From Roseibacillus sp. (GTDB taxonomy: Bacteria; Verrucomicrobiota; Verrucomicrobiae; Verrucomicrobiales; Akkermansiaceae), in the NCBI GenBank assembly GCA_002723015.1, contig PBNG01000047.1:82389-89339 (forward strand): a stretch of DNA of 6,951 nt, in the 5' to 3' direction. The position numbers and the translations under genes are program-made. Positions 1 through 6,366 of this stretch are shown in pieces. The notes beneath the pieces are model-generated. The model made no database searches, was not told where the DNA came from, and saw only the letters and a program-made list of their open reading frames with translations. Every line of letters begins with the position of its first letter. Within the stretch, counting starts at the first letter, position 1.

Positions 1-1
1 T

Positions 2-103
2 CATGCCGGGAAGTTCGGGGACGGCTTGGGGCGCAACAGGTTGGACAAGACCTGTAACATCGGGCTTGAATCTTTGGAGGAAAAGGGCGGAACTTCGCCG
101 TGA
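2..103 (+). CDS. 3' end of an unidentified upstream gene (partial)
   Basis: The frame starting at base 2 is open from the left edge for 33 codons and stops at TGA 101-103. The visible C-terminus begins HAGKFGDGLGRN and ends EEKGGTSP; it is glycine-rich and I do not recognise the family. Support comes from the stop codon: it overlaps the kinase start as GTGA (GTG at 100) or TGATG (ATG at 103), a typical arrangement for translationally coupled genes in one operon. A purine-rich GGAGG at 76-80 and GGGCGG at 85-90 lie inside this tail and could serve the kinase. Frame 1 is also open, but only to TAA at 55-57, so it is a less likely alternative. Too little is visible to assign a function. Confidence 0.5.
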   Translation, partial: HAGKFGDGLGRNRLDKTCNIGLESLEEKGGTSP

Positions 104-1038
104 TGTCCGACCCTCTTCCTACTCTCGTCGGTGGCTCCATTGCGATTGATAATGTCAAGACACCTGCAGATGAAGCGACCAACCTTCTGGGAGGCTCCGC
201 CTCCTACGCTTCTCTCGCAGCCAGTTATTACACGAACCCGGTCCACCTTGCTGGTGTGATTGGAAATGATTACCCGCCCGAACACCTCGCCATGCTCGAG
301 CGTCACGGGGTGACTCTTGATGGTGTGGAGCGCTCCGAGGGAGCGTCCTTCACCTGGAGTGGGGAATACCACCGGAATATGAACGACCGAACCACCCACA
401 ACGTGGCGGTCAATGTTCTTGAAAACTGGGAAGTGAATCTTCCTGACGCGATCGCAGGTTCTCCTGTCGTCGTTCTCGCCAACATGGCTCCGAAGAATCA
501 ACTGGAAATGCTCGACCAATGCCCTGAGGATGGCCGCTTTGTCCTTGCTGACACGATGGATCTCTGGATTGGGATTGCTCGCGAAGAACTCGAGAAGGTC
601 CTGGGGAGGGTTGACCTCTTCGTGATCAACGAGACCGAAGCCCGGGAATATGCGGGAACATCGAACCTGGTCGAGGCAGGGGAGCTTCTTCGAAGCAAGG
701 GGCCCTCTTACGTCATTATCAAGCTGGGCGAGTTCGGGGCAATCCTCTTTGGTCCTCCCGGGGTCAATCATGGCATGTTCCGGTGCGGAGCATACCCCCT
801 GCGTGAGGTTGCAGATCCAACCGGGGCTGGAGACACCTTCCTCGGAGCCATGGCCGGGCATCTCGCCTCCCTTGGAAGCACGGACTACCAGTTCGGACAG
901 ATCCGTGATGCAGTGGTTCAGGGGACGGTGATGGCCTCCTTCACGTGCGAGGCGTTCTCCACTCGGAGGATCGAGGACCTCTCGCGGGAGGAGATCAGGG
1001 AGCGGTTGCAGATCTTCAGGGACATCAGTAGCTGGTAG
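103..1038 (+). CDS. PfkB-family sugar/nucleoside kinase
   Basis: This is a complete cytoplasmic kinase of the ribokinase/PfkB superfamily, which transfers the gamma-phosphate of ATP to a hydroxyl of a sugar or nucleoside. Numbering from GTG 100 (312 aa), the N-terminal glycine-rich substrate-side motif GGSASYASLA is at about 31-40. An NETEA segment is at 177-181, matching the conserved N-x-x-E of the family. KLGEFGA is at 208-214. The C-terminal PfkB signature DPTGAGDTF is at 239-247, with Asp245 as the expected catalytic base and GAG forming the anion hole. Length is normal for the family. The substrate cannot be read from the sequence; ribokinase-like and adenosine kinase-like members are both possible. 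GTG at 100 and ATG at 103 are adjacent possible starts; I chose ATG because it is the commoner codon and gives a TGATG stop-start overlap with the preceding frame. A weak hairpin (86-89 with 96-99) lies just before the start. The gene probably belongs to the upstream operon. Confidence 0.93.
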   Translation: MSDPLPTLVGGSIAIDNVKTPADEATNLLGGSASYASLAASYYTNPVHLAGVIGNDYPPEHLAMLERHGVTLDGVERSEGASFTWSGEYHRNMNDRTTHNVAVNVLENWEVNLPDAIAGSPVVVLANMAPKNQLEMLDQCPEDGRFVLADTMDLWIGIAREELEKVLGRVDLFVINETEAREYAGTSNLVEAGELLRSKGPSYVIIKLGEFGAILFGPPGVNHGMFRCGAYPLREVADPTGAGDTFLGAMAGHLASLGSTDYQFGQIRDAVVQGTVMASFTCEAFSTRRIEDLSREEIRERLQIFRDISSW

Positions 1039-1193
1039 GTCACAGCAGACCCGGCCACATGTTCGTCGCCTTGGAAAACCCTCTAAAAAGGTCCGATTGG
1101 GGGCCTCTACTTGGTGACAAATGAGACACGCCGCCGACTGGAGTATTCCCGCGCCTGCCTCCTGTGGGGAAGAATGAGCCTTTGGTCCTTGTT

Positions 1194-1245
1194 TTAAGGG
1201 CTTTAGAGGGCGCCGAGCTCCTTAGTTTCCCTTAAGTTGTTTTTT
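1194..1245 (+). terminator. Possible intrinsic terminator after the kinase
   Basis: TTAAGGG (1194-1200) is an exact inverted repeat of CCCTTAA (1229-1235). An imperfect inner stem (about 1206-1209 with 1220-1223) can form inside the 28-nt loop. The run TTGTTTTTT follows at 1237-1245. Polarity and T-tract fit a terminator for the kinase transcript, but the outer stem is AT-rich and the loop is long, so it would be weak. Confidence 0.4.
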
Positions 1246-1251
1246 CCGGGC

Positions 1252-1296
1252 AAATATAAAAAAAAATTGACCACAGGGGCCTCCGGTAGGTATTTT
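1252..1296 (+). promoter_or_regulatory. Sigma70-type promoter for the exported-protein unit
   Basis: TTGACC at 1267-1272 matches five of six bases of the -35 consensus. TATTTT at 1291-1296 matches four of six of the -10 consensus, and the spacer is 18 bp. An almost unbroken A/T tract (1252-1266) sits directly upstream of the -35 box, like an UP element. Transcription would begin near 1303, giving a leader of about 70 nt before the ATG at 1375. Called from consensus only; verrucomicrobial promoters are poorly defined. Confidence 0.5.
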
Positions 1297-1374
1297 GCAG
1301 GTGGATTGCCTGCGGAAACTGAGAACAACATAAAAAACTAAAACGACCTCTACGATAGAGTCACCTTACAAGTC

Positions 1375-2370
1375 ATGAAAGCAACGACACTAAAGAAAGC
1401 GGCACTTGTTGCCGGTTCACTTAGCTTCCTCGCTGGTTCAGCCTTCTCCCAGACGGCAGTATCAGGCGCAGGCGGTTACGAGACCCTCACCATCAAGGCG
1501 GGCAAATTCAACGTCCTTGGACTTCGTCTTCACGAGCCGCAGGTGGTATCCGGAACATTTGATTCCAACACCGCCGACAGTCTGACCGACGACGACGTCA
1601 ACTTTACGGATGTCCTCACCGCAGGTAAGCGTTACCTCGTTGAGATCGTCGACTCTGGAACCGTGATTGAGGTTGACGCCTGGAGCGGAAGCGACCTGAC
1701 CGGCCTTGCTGGCGTCGAAGCTGCTGACGCATCCGACTACACGATCCGCGCTGCCAAGACCATCAATGACGTCTTTGGTGCAGGCAACTCCGCAGGACTG
1801 ACTGGTTCGGCAGTTGCTGACCCCTCCGAGGCAAGCGTGATCTATGTTCCTGCCGGAACAGGGTTCACTCAGGTCTTTTACTCTTCTCTTGCAGGACTGG
1901 ACGGCTGGCTGAACGCCGCGACTTTCGCGCCTGCCGGCGATCTTCCCCTCAACTACGTCGATGGGCTCATCGTGAACGAGAAGGGCGCTGAGGACAAATC
2001 GCTGGTCGTGACTGGAATGGTTAAGACCACGAGCACGTTGCTTCCTGTTGGTTCTGCCTTCACCTATCTCGGAACGACCTACCCTGTAGGATCGACTCTG
2101 GACAACAGCAACCTGGCCGCCAGTGTGACAGGCTCTGCCGCTGCGGACCCTTCACAGGCTGACGTCGTATACATCCCTAACGCGGATGCTACCGGCTTCG
2201 ATCAGTATTTCTACTCCTCCCTTGCTGGCCTTGACGGTTGGCTGAACGCAGCCACCTTCGCCCCAGCAGGTGACGTTGAGCTGAGTTCGGGGATCATTGT
2301 CAGCCAGAGTGGAACCGGCGCTGCATTCAACGCCGTTCAGTCCGCTCCAGCGTTCTACGCTGATCTTTAG
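1375..2370 (+). CDS. Exported protein with internal ~111-aa repeat (TIGR02597-like)
   Basis: This 331-aa protein begins with a Sec signal peptide: Lys-rich start, hydrophobic core around residues 9-22, probable cleavage after SAFS near residue 25. The mature part opens with GYETLTIKAGKFNVLGLRLHEP. That opening, and the overall character, resemble an uncharacterised exported family that I recall as TIGR02597 and that is centred on Verrucomicrobia; I could not confirm the assignment by search. Two related modules follow at about 142-189 and 251-300, each starting TGSA-x-ADPS and ending in the same 22-residue block. The protein is very rich in Ala, Gly, Asp, Ser and Thr, with no transmembrane segment beyond the signal, no catalytic motif and no PEP-CTERM tail of its own. 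It is probably beta-rich and secreted or surface-associated; its function is unknown. The ATG is the first after the predicted promoter, but no Shine-Dalgarno sequence precedes it. It is probably co-transcribed with the PEP-CTERM gene 85 bp downstream. Confidence 0.85.
   Translation: MKATTLKKAALVAGSLSFLAGSAFSQTAVSGAGGYETLTIKAGKFNVLGLRLHEPQVVSGTFDSNTADSLTDDDVNFTDVLTAGKRYLVEIVDSGTVIEVDAWSGSDLTGLAGVEAADASDYTIRAAKTINDVFGAGNSAGLTGSAVADPSEASVIYVPAGTGFTQVFYSSLAGLDGWLNAATFAPAGDLPLNYVDGLIVNEKGAEDKSLVVTGMVKTTSTLLPVGSAFTYLGTTYPVGSTLDNSNLAASVTGSAAADPSQADVVYIPNADATGFDQYFYSSLAGLDGWLNAATFAPAGDVELSSGIIVSQSGTGAAFNAVQSAPAFYADL
1798..2274 (+). repeat. Two diverged coding repeats, 333-bp period
   Basis: Copy 1 covers 1798-1941 and copy 2 covers 2125-2274. 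Over the last 22 codons of each (1876-1941 and 2209-2274; peptide starting FYSSLAGLDGWLN and ending FAPAGD) the amino acids are identical, but 15 of the 22 codons differ in the third base. The start-to-start distance of these cores is 333 bp, or 111 residues. This points to an old internal duplication kept under protein-level constraint. Confidence 0.9.
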
Positions 2371-2385
2371 GAATAGCTTTCTCAG

Positions 2386-2416
2386 GGGAGCAGGCAGAGT
2401 AAGATCTCCTGCTCCC
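2386..2416 (+). promoter_or_regulatory. Strong intercistronic RNA hairpin
   Basis: GGGAGCAGG (2386-2394) pairs perfectly with CCTGCTCCC (2408-2416). The stem continues inward with AGA (2396-2398) and TCT (2405-2407) past a single bulged C2395, leaving a six-base loop GTAAGA. There is no T-run after it, so it is not a standard intrinsic terminator. It begins 15 nt after the stop of the repeat-protein gene and ends 39 nt before the PEP-CTERM start. It could stabilise the upstream message or set different expression levels for the two genes. Confidence 0.7.
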
Positions 2417-2455
2417 TCGAATCTCCCGCGAAACAAACTCACTAATATCCAACAC

Positions 2456-3082
2456 ATGAAATTGAAGTACGTAGTAGCCCTCTTAGGTGCCATGTCTGCC
2501 TCCGCTTTTGGGGCCAGCATCACGGTCACCAACGCACAAGGGCCGGTAAATACCCAAGCTGTCGTTGACAACTCTGGTGCCCCCGTTGATGGCGGCGTTG
2601 CAGCCTTCGGAACGTTGGCAGCTGGCTTTGACGTCACAACTCTGAGCTCTGGAGCTGATCTCGCGTCAGCATTTTCAATCTTTGATGGAGCTTCAGCATC
2701 GATCGGTCCCGTCCAGGCAGGCCCGTTCAGTATCCCCGGTGTTTACAACGTTTCGAATGCAGGCGGTGCCCTTGGCGCAGCCGCAGGAGCTCCTCTGTTC
2801 CTTGTTCTCGGTAACGGAGCTGACCTTGCAAGCTCAACTCAAGCGGCAATTCTCAGGGTAGGAGACTTCCCTGCAGCAGAGCCAGCCACGGCGACGATCT
2901 TCGTCAACACGGGCGCCGAAGGAGACACTCAGACAACGCTTCTTGGCGATTGGAGCAGCTTCACGGTCTCACCTGGGATTGGTTCGCAGCCTGCTCTCGC
3001 TCTGCAAAACATTCCAGAGCCTTCCAGCAGCCTCCTCATTGGACTTGCTGGGCTTTCCTTCCTGATCCGCCGCAGGCGGTAA
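2456..3082 (+). CDS. PEP-CTERM sorting domain protein
   Basis: This 208-aa exported protein is a predicted exosortase substrate. It has an N-terminal signal peptide (MKLKYVVALLGAMSASAFG, cleavage near residues 18-20). A low-complexity Ala/Gly/Ser/Thr-rich body without cysteines follows. The C-terminus is a complete PEP-CTERM signal: IPEPS at 186-190, a hydrophobic helix at about 191-204, and an RRRR end. By family knowledge, exosortase processes the protein after the motif and delivers it to the envelope or extracellular matrix; no exosortase gene lies in the window. The body matches no family that I know. The frame is open further upstream, back to an ATG at 2297, but that start would lie inside the previous gene and lacks a signal peptide, so ATG 2456 is chosen. 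No Shine-Dalgarno sequence precedes it; the leader is rich in A and C. It probably shares the promoter near 1267 with its upstream neighbour and ends at the tandem terminators at 3093-3156. Confidence 0.9.
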   Translation: MKLKYVVALLGAMSASAFGASITVTNAQGPVNTQAVVDNSGAPVDGGVAAFGTLAAGFDVTTLSSGADLASAFSIFDGASASIGPVQAGPFSIPGVYNVSNAGGALGAAAGAPLFLVLGNGADLASSTQAAILRVGDFPAAEPATATIFVNTGAEGDTQTTLLGDWSSFTVSPGIGSQPALALQNIPEPSSSLLIGLAGLSFLIRRRR

Positions 3083-3092
3083 AGGAACACAG

Positions 3093-3119
3093 AGGTTCTC
3101 AGAACCTAGGTCGTTTTTT
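3093..3119 (+). terminator. Short hairpin plus T-run, first of two tandem terminators
   Basis: AGGTTCT (3093-3099) and AGAACCT (3101-3107) form a perfect inverted repeat around C3100. In RNA this gives a stem of about five base pairs with the loop CTCAG. A run of six T follows at 3114-3119. It is weaker than the hairpin directly downstream and may only support it. Confidence 0.4.
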
Positions 3120-3156
3120 AATACCTGTCGGTCGAAAGGCCGGCAGGTATTTTTTT
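3120..3156 (+). terminator. Intrinsic terminator with GAAA tetraloop
   Basis: Bases 3120-3133 pair with 3138-3151 to give a 14-bp stem (two G-T pairs) capped by the GNRA tetraloop GAAA at 3134-3137. The 3' side of the stem (CCGGCAGGTATT) runs straight into T3150-3156. Strength, position 37 nt after the PEP-CTERM stop and polarity all mark it as the end of the 1375-3082 transcription unit. Confidence 0.93.
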
Positions 3157-3202
3157 GGTTAGACGGCCCTTTACAGTGTATTCCACATTGCCGGGGAAGG
3201 TC

Positions 3203-3285
3203 AAAGGAGGTGCTTGCCCAAGGGTGAAACCTGCTGTTCCCTTCCGAATGCAAAGAGAGACACTCCTCTCCTGAAGGCTTCATGA
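3203..3285 (+). promoter_or_regulatory. Rhamnosidase leader: strong SD before a tiny overlapping frame
   Basis: AAAGGAGGTG at 3203-3212 is the best Shine-Dalgarno match in the window, but it lies 72 nt before the rhamnosidase ATG. A TTG codon at 3214-3216 follows it and opens a 23-codon frame whose TGA (3283-3285) overlaps the rhamnosidase start as ATGA. The spacing from the SD to TTG is only 3 nt, shorter than usual. A GAGAG/CTCTC hairpin (3255-3259 with 3266-3270) also lies in this leader. No clear promoter is visible between the terminator and this element. It may be a translated leader coupled to the big gene, or chance. Confidence 0.3.
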
Positions 3286-6128
3286 AAACCCTGATTCTAT
3301 TTACCCACGCTCTTCTCGCTATTCCGCTCTTTGGTGCGGGCCTGAAGATCACGGACCTGACCTGCGAGCATCAGGTTAATCCGTCTGCTCTTCACGCCGA
3401 GACTCCCCGGTTAAGCTGGAGGCTTGAAAGCTCCGAAAGAGGAACGCGGCAAAAGGCCTACCGGATCCTTGCGGCAAGTTCCATGGAGGCCCTCGCTCGC
3501 AATGAGGGAGAGCTCTGGGACACTGGAAAAAAGGCAAGTGCGAGTAACCTCCTGGTGTTTTACAAGGGGCAGGAGAAACTTGCCCCGGGACAGCAGGTAT
3601 TCTGGAAGGTCCAAGTATGGGATGAACAGGACCAGCAGTCTCCATGGAGCAATGCTGCTCACTTCACGATGGGTCTTCCCGCCAAGGAGGACTGGGCAGC
3701 GGATTGGATCTCCTTTGAGGACCGGAGCCCACTCCTGGGTAATCCTGCTGAGCTCTCTCTTCCAGCGCCCCGATATTATCGAAAACCATTCGATTCCGGC
3801 GGCAAGGTGGTCAGAGCGCGACTCCATGGCAGCGCACTTGGGGTGTTAGAGCTTTACCTGAACGGGAACAGGATCGGGGACAGTTTGATGGAGCCGGGAT
3901 GGACTGATTATCCTACGAGTGCTCACTACGTCAGCCATGATGTGGGATCCCTGCTGCTCGAGGGCCCTAATTGCCTCGGGGCGATCGTAGCAGATGGTTG
4001 GTATGCCGGTTATATGGGATTGGCGAAGAGGAAACGGATGGGGCCCTCGGGAACCGGCCGCAACATTTATGGGAAAACTCCGTCCCTGCTGGTGCAGCTT
4101 CATCTGGAGTATGCAGATGGCACTTCGCGGATCGTCTCCACCGATCCTACATGGAAGGTCGCCACGGGGCCTGAGTATGAGGCGGATCCGTTCCTTGGGG
4201 AGGCTTATGATGCGAGTCACGAGCTGGGTAACTGGTCTCAGCCTCAATACGATGACAGCGGGTGGGTCGAGGCGGTCAAGGCAACTGCGAACAAGCCCTT
4301 GAAGGCTCCTTTTCTGGACGGAAAAGGACGCCAAATAAGGGAGGTCGGCTTCGTCGAGCCACGAATCATGCAGGGTCGGGGAACGGCTCCGATCCGGATT
4401 GTCGAAGAGCGAAGCCCAGTAACGGTGAGTGAATCGCGCCCGGAATTCTACCTTTTTGACTTTGGACAGAACTTTACGGGTGGCGTTCGTCTAAGGGCGG
4501 CGGGTTTGAAAAAGGGCCAAAAACTCACCATCCGATACGGTGTTACCGAAGAAGACTTCACAGGCGATTCGCCGAGGAGCTCAAGAGCGACGGACACCTA
4601 TCTTTGCAGGGGCGAAGGCGTAGAAACGTGGGCACCTCGCTTTACCCTCCATACCTTTCGCTTTGCGGAAGTGGAGGGACTGTCCCAAAAGCCGGCTGTG
4701 GACCTGCTTACCGGGCTGGTGGCCCACTCCGACGTCCGGCGGACAAGCGGCTTCGAGTGTAGTGATGAGCTGGTCAACAGCATCTATCAGAACTGTGTCT
4801 GGACCCAGCGAGCCAGCTGGATAGGCCTGCCGTCCTCCTCCGAAAAGCTTAACGAAAGGATGGGGGCCCTGGGGCCTGTCCAGCTATCAGCAAGGGCCGC
4901 CTGCTATCACCTCGATAATGCAGCCTTCCTGAGGGAATGGTTTGGACAAATGCGGGCAGGTCGTGACAAGGGTGGCTACTATCGCAGGTACGCCCCGTTC
5001 CCTTTTGCGACTGGACGGGTATCCCATGGAGCAGGCTTTTCGGATGCCGGGATTCATGCGGTTTTTGACCACTGGTGGATGTATGGTGACGTGGAGGTTG
5101 TAAAGGAGAACTGGAACGCAATGCAGAAATACCTGCAAGCTCGTTATGATGCCTACCGGGCCTTACGGGGGAGAGCCTTTGGAATCAGTGAGGGAGACGT
5201 GATGCACTACAACGATCCAACATCGACGAGGTTTATCGATCTCGCGATGCTCGCCTTGAACTTTCGGCTCATGGCGGAGATGTCACGAGTGGCAGGAAAC
5301 CCCATCAACCACCTCTCTTACAACAGGACCTTCGGGGAGCTGCAGGCGGACTTCCGAAAATTGTTCGTCAAGGAGGATGGGAGTCTGAAGGTGAAGTCAC
5401 AGACGGCCCACGTGCTCGCCCTTCGGTATGGTCTTCTGACCGATTCCTCAAAAACCAAGGTGACCAGCGACCTCCTCGAGCTCCTTGCAGCAAAGGAGAC
5501 CGCGGAAACGAGCGGCGTGACGAGTGGAGCGCTTGGGACAAAGTCCCTTCTCCCCGTACTGACTTGGACTGGGAATCATGATACGGCACTCAAGATTCTC
5601 CAGACCTCAAAATTCCCCTCGTGGGGATATGGAGTAAAGCAGGGCGACACGACCCTGCAGAGGGGATGGGGGCCCGCCGGAAAGAACCGAGCGCCAGGAG
5701 CCGCAGGGCTTAACCAGAGCTTTTCCGCGGTCAGTGGTTGGCTGATGGCCAAGTTGGCGGGCATTGACACGACGATCCCTGGGTTCCAGCGGATCCGCCT
5801 GGAGCCGTGGATTCCACAAAGCCAGCCGGAAGGGAGCGAAGGCACGCCTATAAGCTGGGTCAAAGCTCATTATGACTCCGTGAGGGGCCGCATTCAGGTG
5901 CAATGGAACCGCTTGGAGGGCGGGGGACTTCTCTACGTCTTTACGATACCGGTTCAGACGACCGCGACCGTGCGGTTACCGATGGGCCCTGCGTCCAAGC
6001 TCCTCGTTGATGGAAAGGCGCTGGGGGCGGATAACCGGTTTCCCGGTGGATTCCTACAGACGGACAAGAAAGAGAAGATCACCTTAAATGTGATCCAATC
6101 CGGGACCTACCGGATCGAAGTGAAATAG
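3282..6128 (+). CDS. Secreted alpha-L-rhamnosidase-like protein (GH78 architecture, altered active site)
   Basis: This 948-aa protein has a signal peptide (hydrophobic residues 3-18, cleavage near FGA-G) and the full domain order of GH78 alpha-L-rhamnosidases. An N-terminal fibronectin-like domain spans about 21-131 (VNPSALHAETPRLSW, then WDTGK and FWKVQVWDEQ). A jelly-roll module covers about 165-350 (LNGNRIGD, PGWTDY, IVADGWYAGYMG). A beta-sandwich follows at about 370-465 (FDFGQNFTGGV). The six-hairpin barrel is about 485-825, and a C-terminal beta-sandwich starts near 828. Active members cleave terminal L-rhamnose from plant or algal glycans by inversion. Here the usual acidic motif D-C-P-x-R-(D)E-R-x-G-W-x-G-D reads S-S-S-E-K-L-N-E-R-M-G-A-L-G-P at 518-532: Glu525 is kept but the flanking aspartates are gone. 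The usual T-T-x-W-E reads TTLQR at 790-794, replacing the presumed general base. The reading frame is intact, so this is not a pseudogene in the ordinary sense. ATG 3282 follows GAAGG at 3273-3277, and an in-frame stop at 3225-3227 limits extension. It may be a binding protein, have a shifted specificity, or be inactive. Confidence 0.88.
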   Translation: MKTLILFTHALLAIPLFGAGLKITDLTCEHQVNPSALHAETPRLSWRLESSERGTRQKAYRILAASSMEALARNEGELWDTGKKASASNLLVFYKGQEKLAPGQQVFWKVQVWDEQDQQSPWSNAAHFTMGLPAKEDWAADWISFEDRSPLLGNPAELSLPAPRYYRKPFDSGGKVVRARLHGSALGVLELYLNGNRIGDSLMEPGWTDYPTSAHYVSHDVGSLLLEGPNCLGAIVADGWYAGYMGLAKRKRMGPSGTGRNIYGKTPSLLVQLHLEYADGTSRIVSTDPTWKVATGPEYEADPFLGEAYDASHELGNWSQPQYDDSGWVEAVKATANKPLKAPFLDGKGRQIREVGFVEPRIMQGRGTAPIRIVEERSPVTVSESRPEFYLFDFGQNFTGGVRLRAAGLKKGQKLTIRYGVTEEDFTGDSPRSSRATDTYLCRGEGVETWAPRFTLHTFRFAEVEGLSQKPAVDLLTGLVAHSDVRRTSGFECSDELVNSIYQNCVWTQRASWIGLPSSSEKLNERMGALGPVQLSARAACYHLDNAAFLREWFGQMRAGRDKGGYYRRYAPFPFATGRVSHGAGFSDAGIHAVFDHWWMYGDVEVVKENWNAMQKYLQARYDAYRALRGRAFGISEGDVMHYNDPTSTRFIDLAMLALNFRLMAEMSRVAGNPINHLSYNRTFGELQADFRKLFVKEDGSLKVKSQTAHVLALRYGLLTDSSKTKVTSDLLELLAAKETAETSGVTSGALGTKSLLPVLTWTGNHDTALKILQTSKFPSWGYGVKQGDTTLQRGWGPAGKNRAPGAAGLNQSFSAVSGWLMAKLAGIDTTIPGFQRIRLEPWIPQSQPEGSEGTPISWVKAHYDSVRGRIQVQWNRLEGGGLLYVFTIPVQTTATVRLPMGPASKLLVDGKALGADNRFPGGFLQTDKKEKITLNVIQSGTYRIEVK

Positions 6129-6218
6129 GTGGTCCTCGCCCACGACTACATGGCAAGGCTGCCCTTGGTGTGGACAGAGGCCTTACTCTTTCGGTGAGGT
6201 GGGACACCCTTCTTCCCT

Positions 6219-6295
6219 GTGACGAATATGACACCCAAAAAAGGCCATAAATTGCCCGGTTGTGAGTAAGCTGCAGAAGTGAGTAAGAATATGAC
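6219..6295. repeat. Cluster of short direct repeats (GTGAGTAAG, GAATATGAC)
   Basis: GTGAGTAAG occurs exactly at 6262-6270 and 6279-6287, a 17-bp period with CTGCAGAA between. GAATATGAC occurs exactly at 6224-6232 and 6287-6295. GACACCC occurs at 6203-6209 and 6230-6236. GTGACGAATATGACAC (6219-6234) matches 13 of 16 bases with GTGACAAATGAGACAC at 1114-1129. The cluster could be operator half-sites for a regulator or remnants of a mobile-element end; the sequence alone does not decide. Confidence 0.5.
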
Positions 6296-6366
6296 TTCCC
6301 TTCTCCTTTCCGGATGGGTATCCCGTAGCCTTACTTCCAGCAGAACACTGCGTATCCATGAGGCGA

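Larger units (their letters stand above)
1039..1374. other. 336-bp intergenic region
   Basis: There is no convincing gene here. A 21-codon ATG frame at 1059-1124 has no ribosome binding site and no recognisable sequence. The stretch holds a GTGACAAATGAGACAC motif at 1114-1129 that resembles one at 6219-6234, a terminator-like inverted repeat at 1194-1245, an A-rich tract and promoter at 1252-1296, and a roughly 75-nt A-rich leader. That leader ends in a small hairpin (CTCTA 1348-1352 with TAGAG 1356-1360) 14 nt before the next start codon. Confidence 0.6.

Noticed and set aside
1..861. Long antisense reading frame (about 286 codons) on the minus strand opposite the kinase
   Set aside because: It overlaps a clear PfkB gene with intact motifs, runs off the edge, has no recognisable domain and reads as arginine/proline/histidine-rich shadow sequence.
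1059..1124. 21-codon ATG frame after the kinase
   Set aside because: There is no Shine-Dalgarno sequence, no nearby promoter and no known peptide; frames of this length are expected by chance.
2297..2455. Upstream extension of the PEP-CTERM gene to ATG 2297
   Set aside because: It would overlap the end of the repeat-protein gene by 74 bp and bury the signal peptide, which starts cleanly at ATG 2456.
2152..2637. 161-codon minus-strand frame across the two exported-protein genes
   Set aside because: It is antisense to two well-supported genes and crosses the intercistronic hairpin; no known family is visible.
6219..6236. Pho box (PhoB site) suggested by the nearby O/P-type porin
   Set aside because: The site has TGAC elements but not the two CTGTCAT-like direct repeats with 11-bp period that a Pho box requires.
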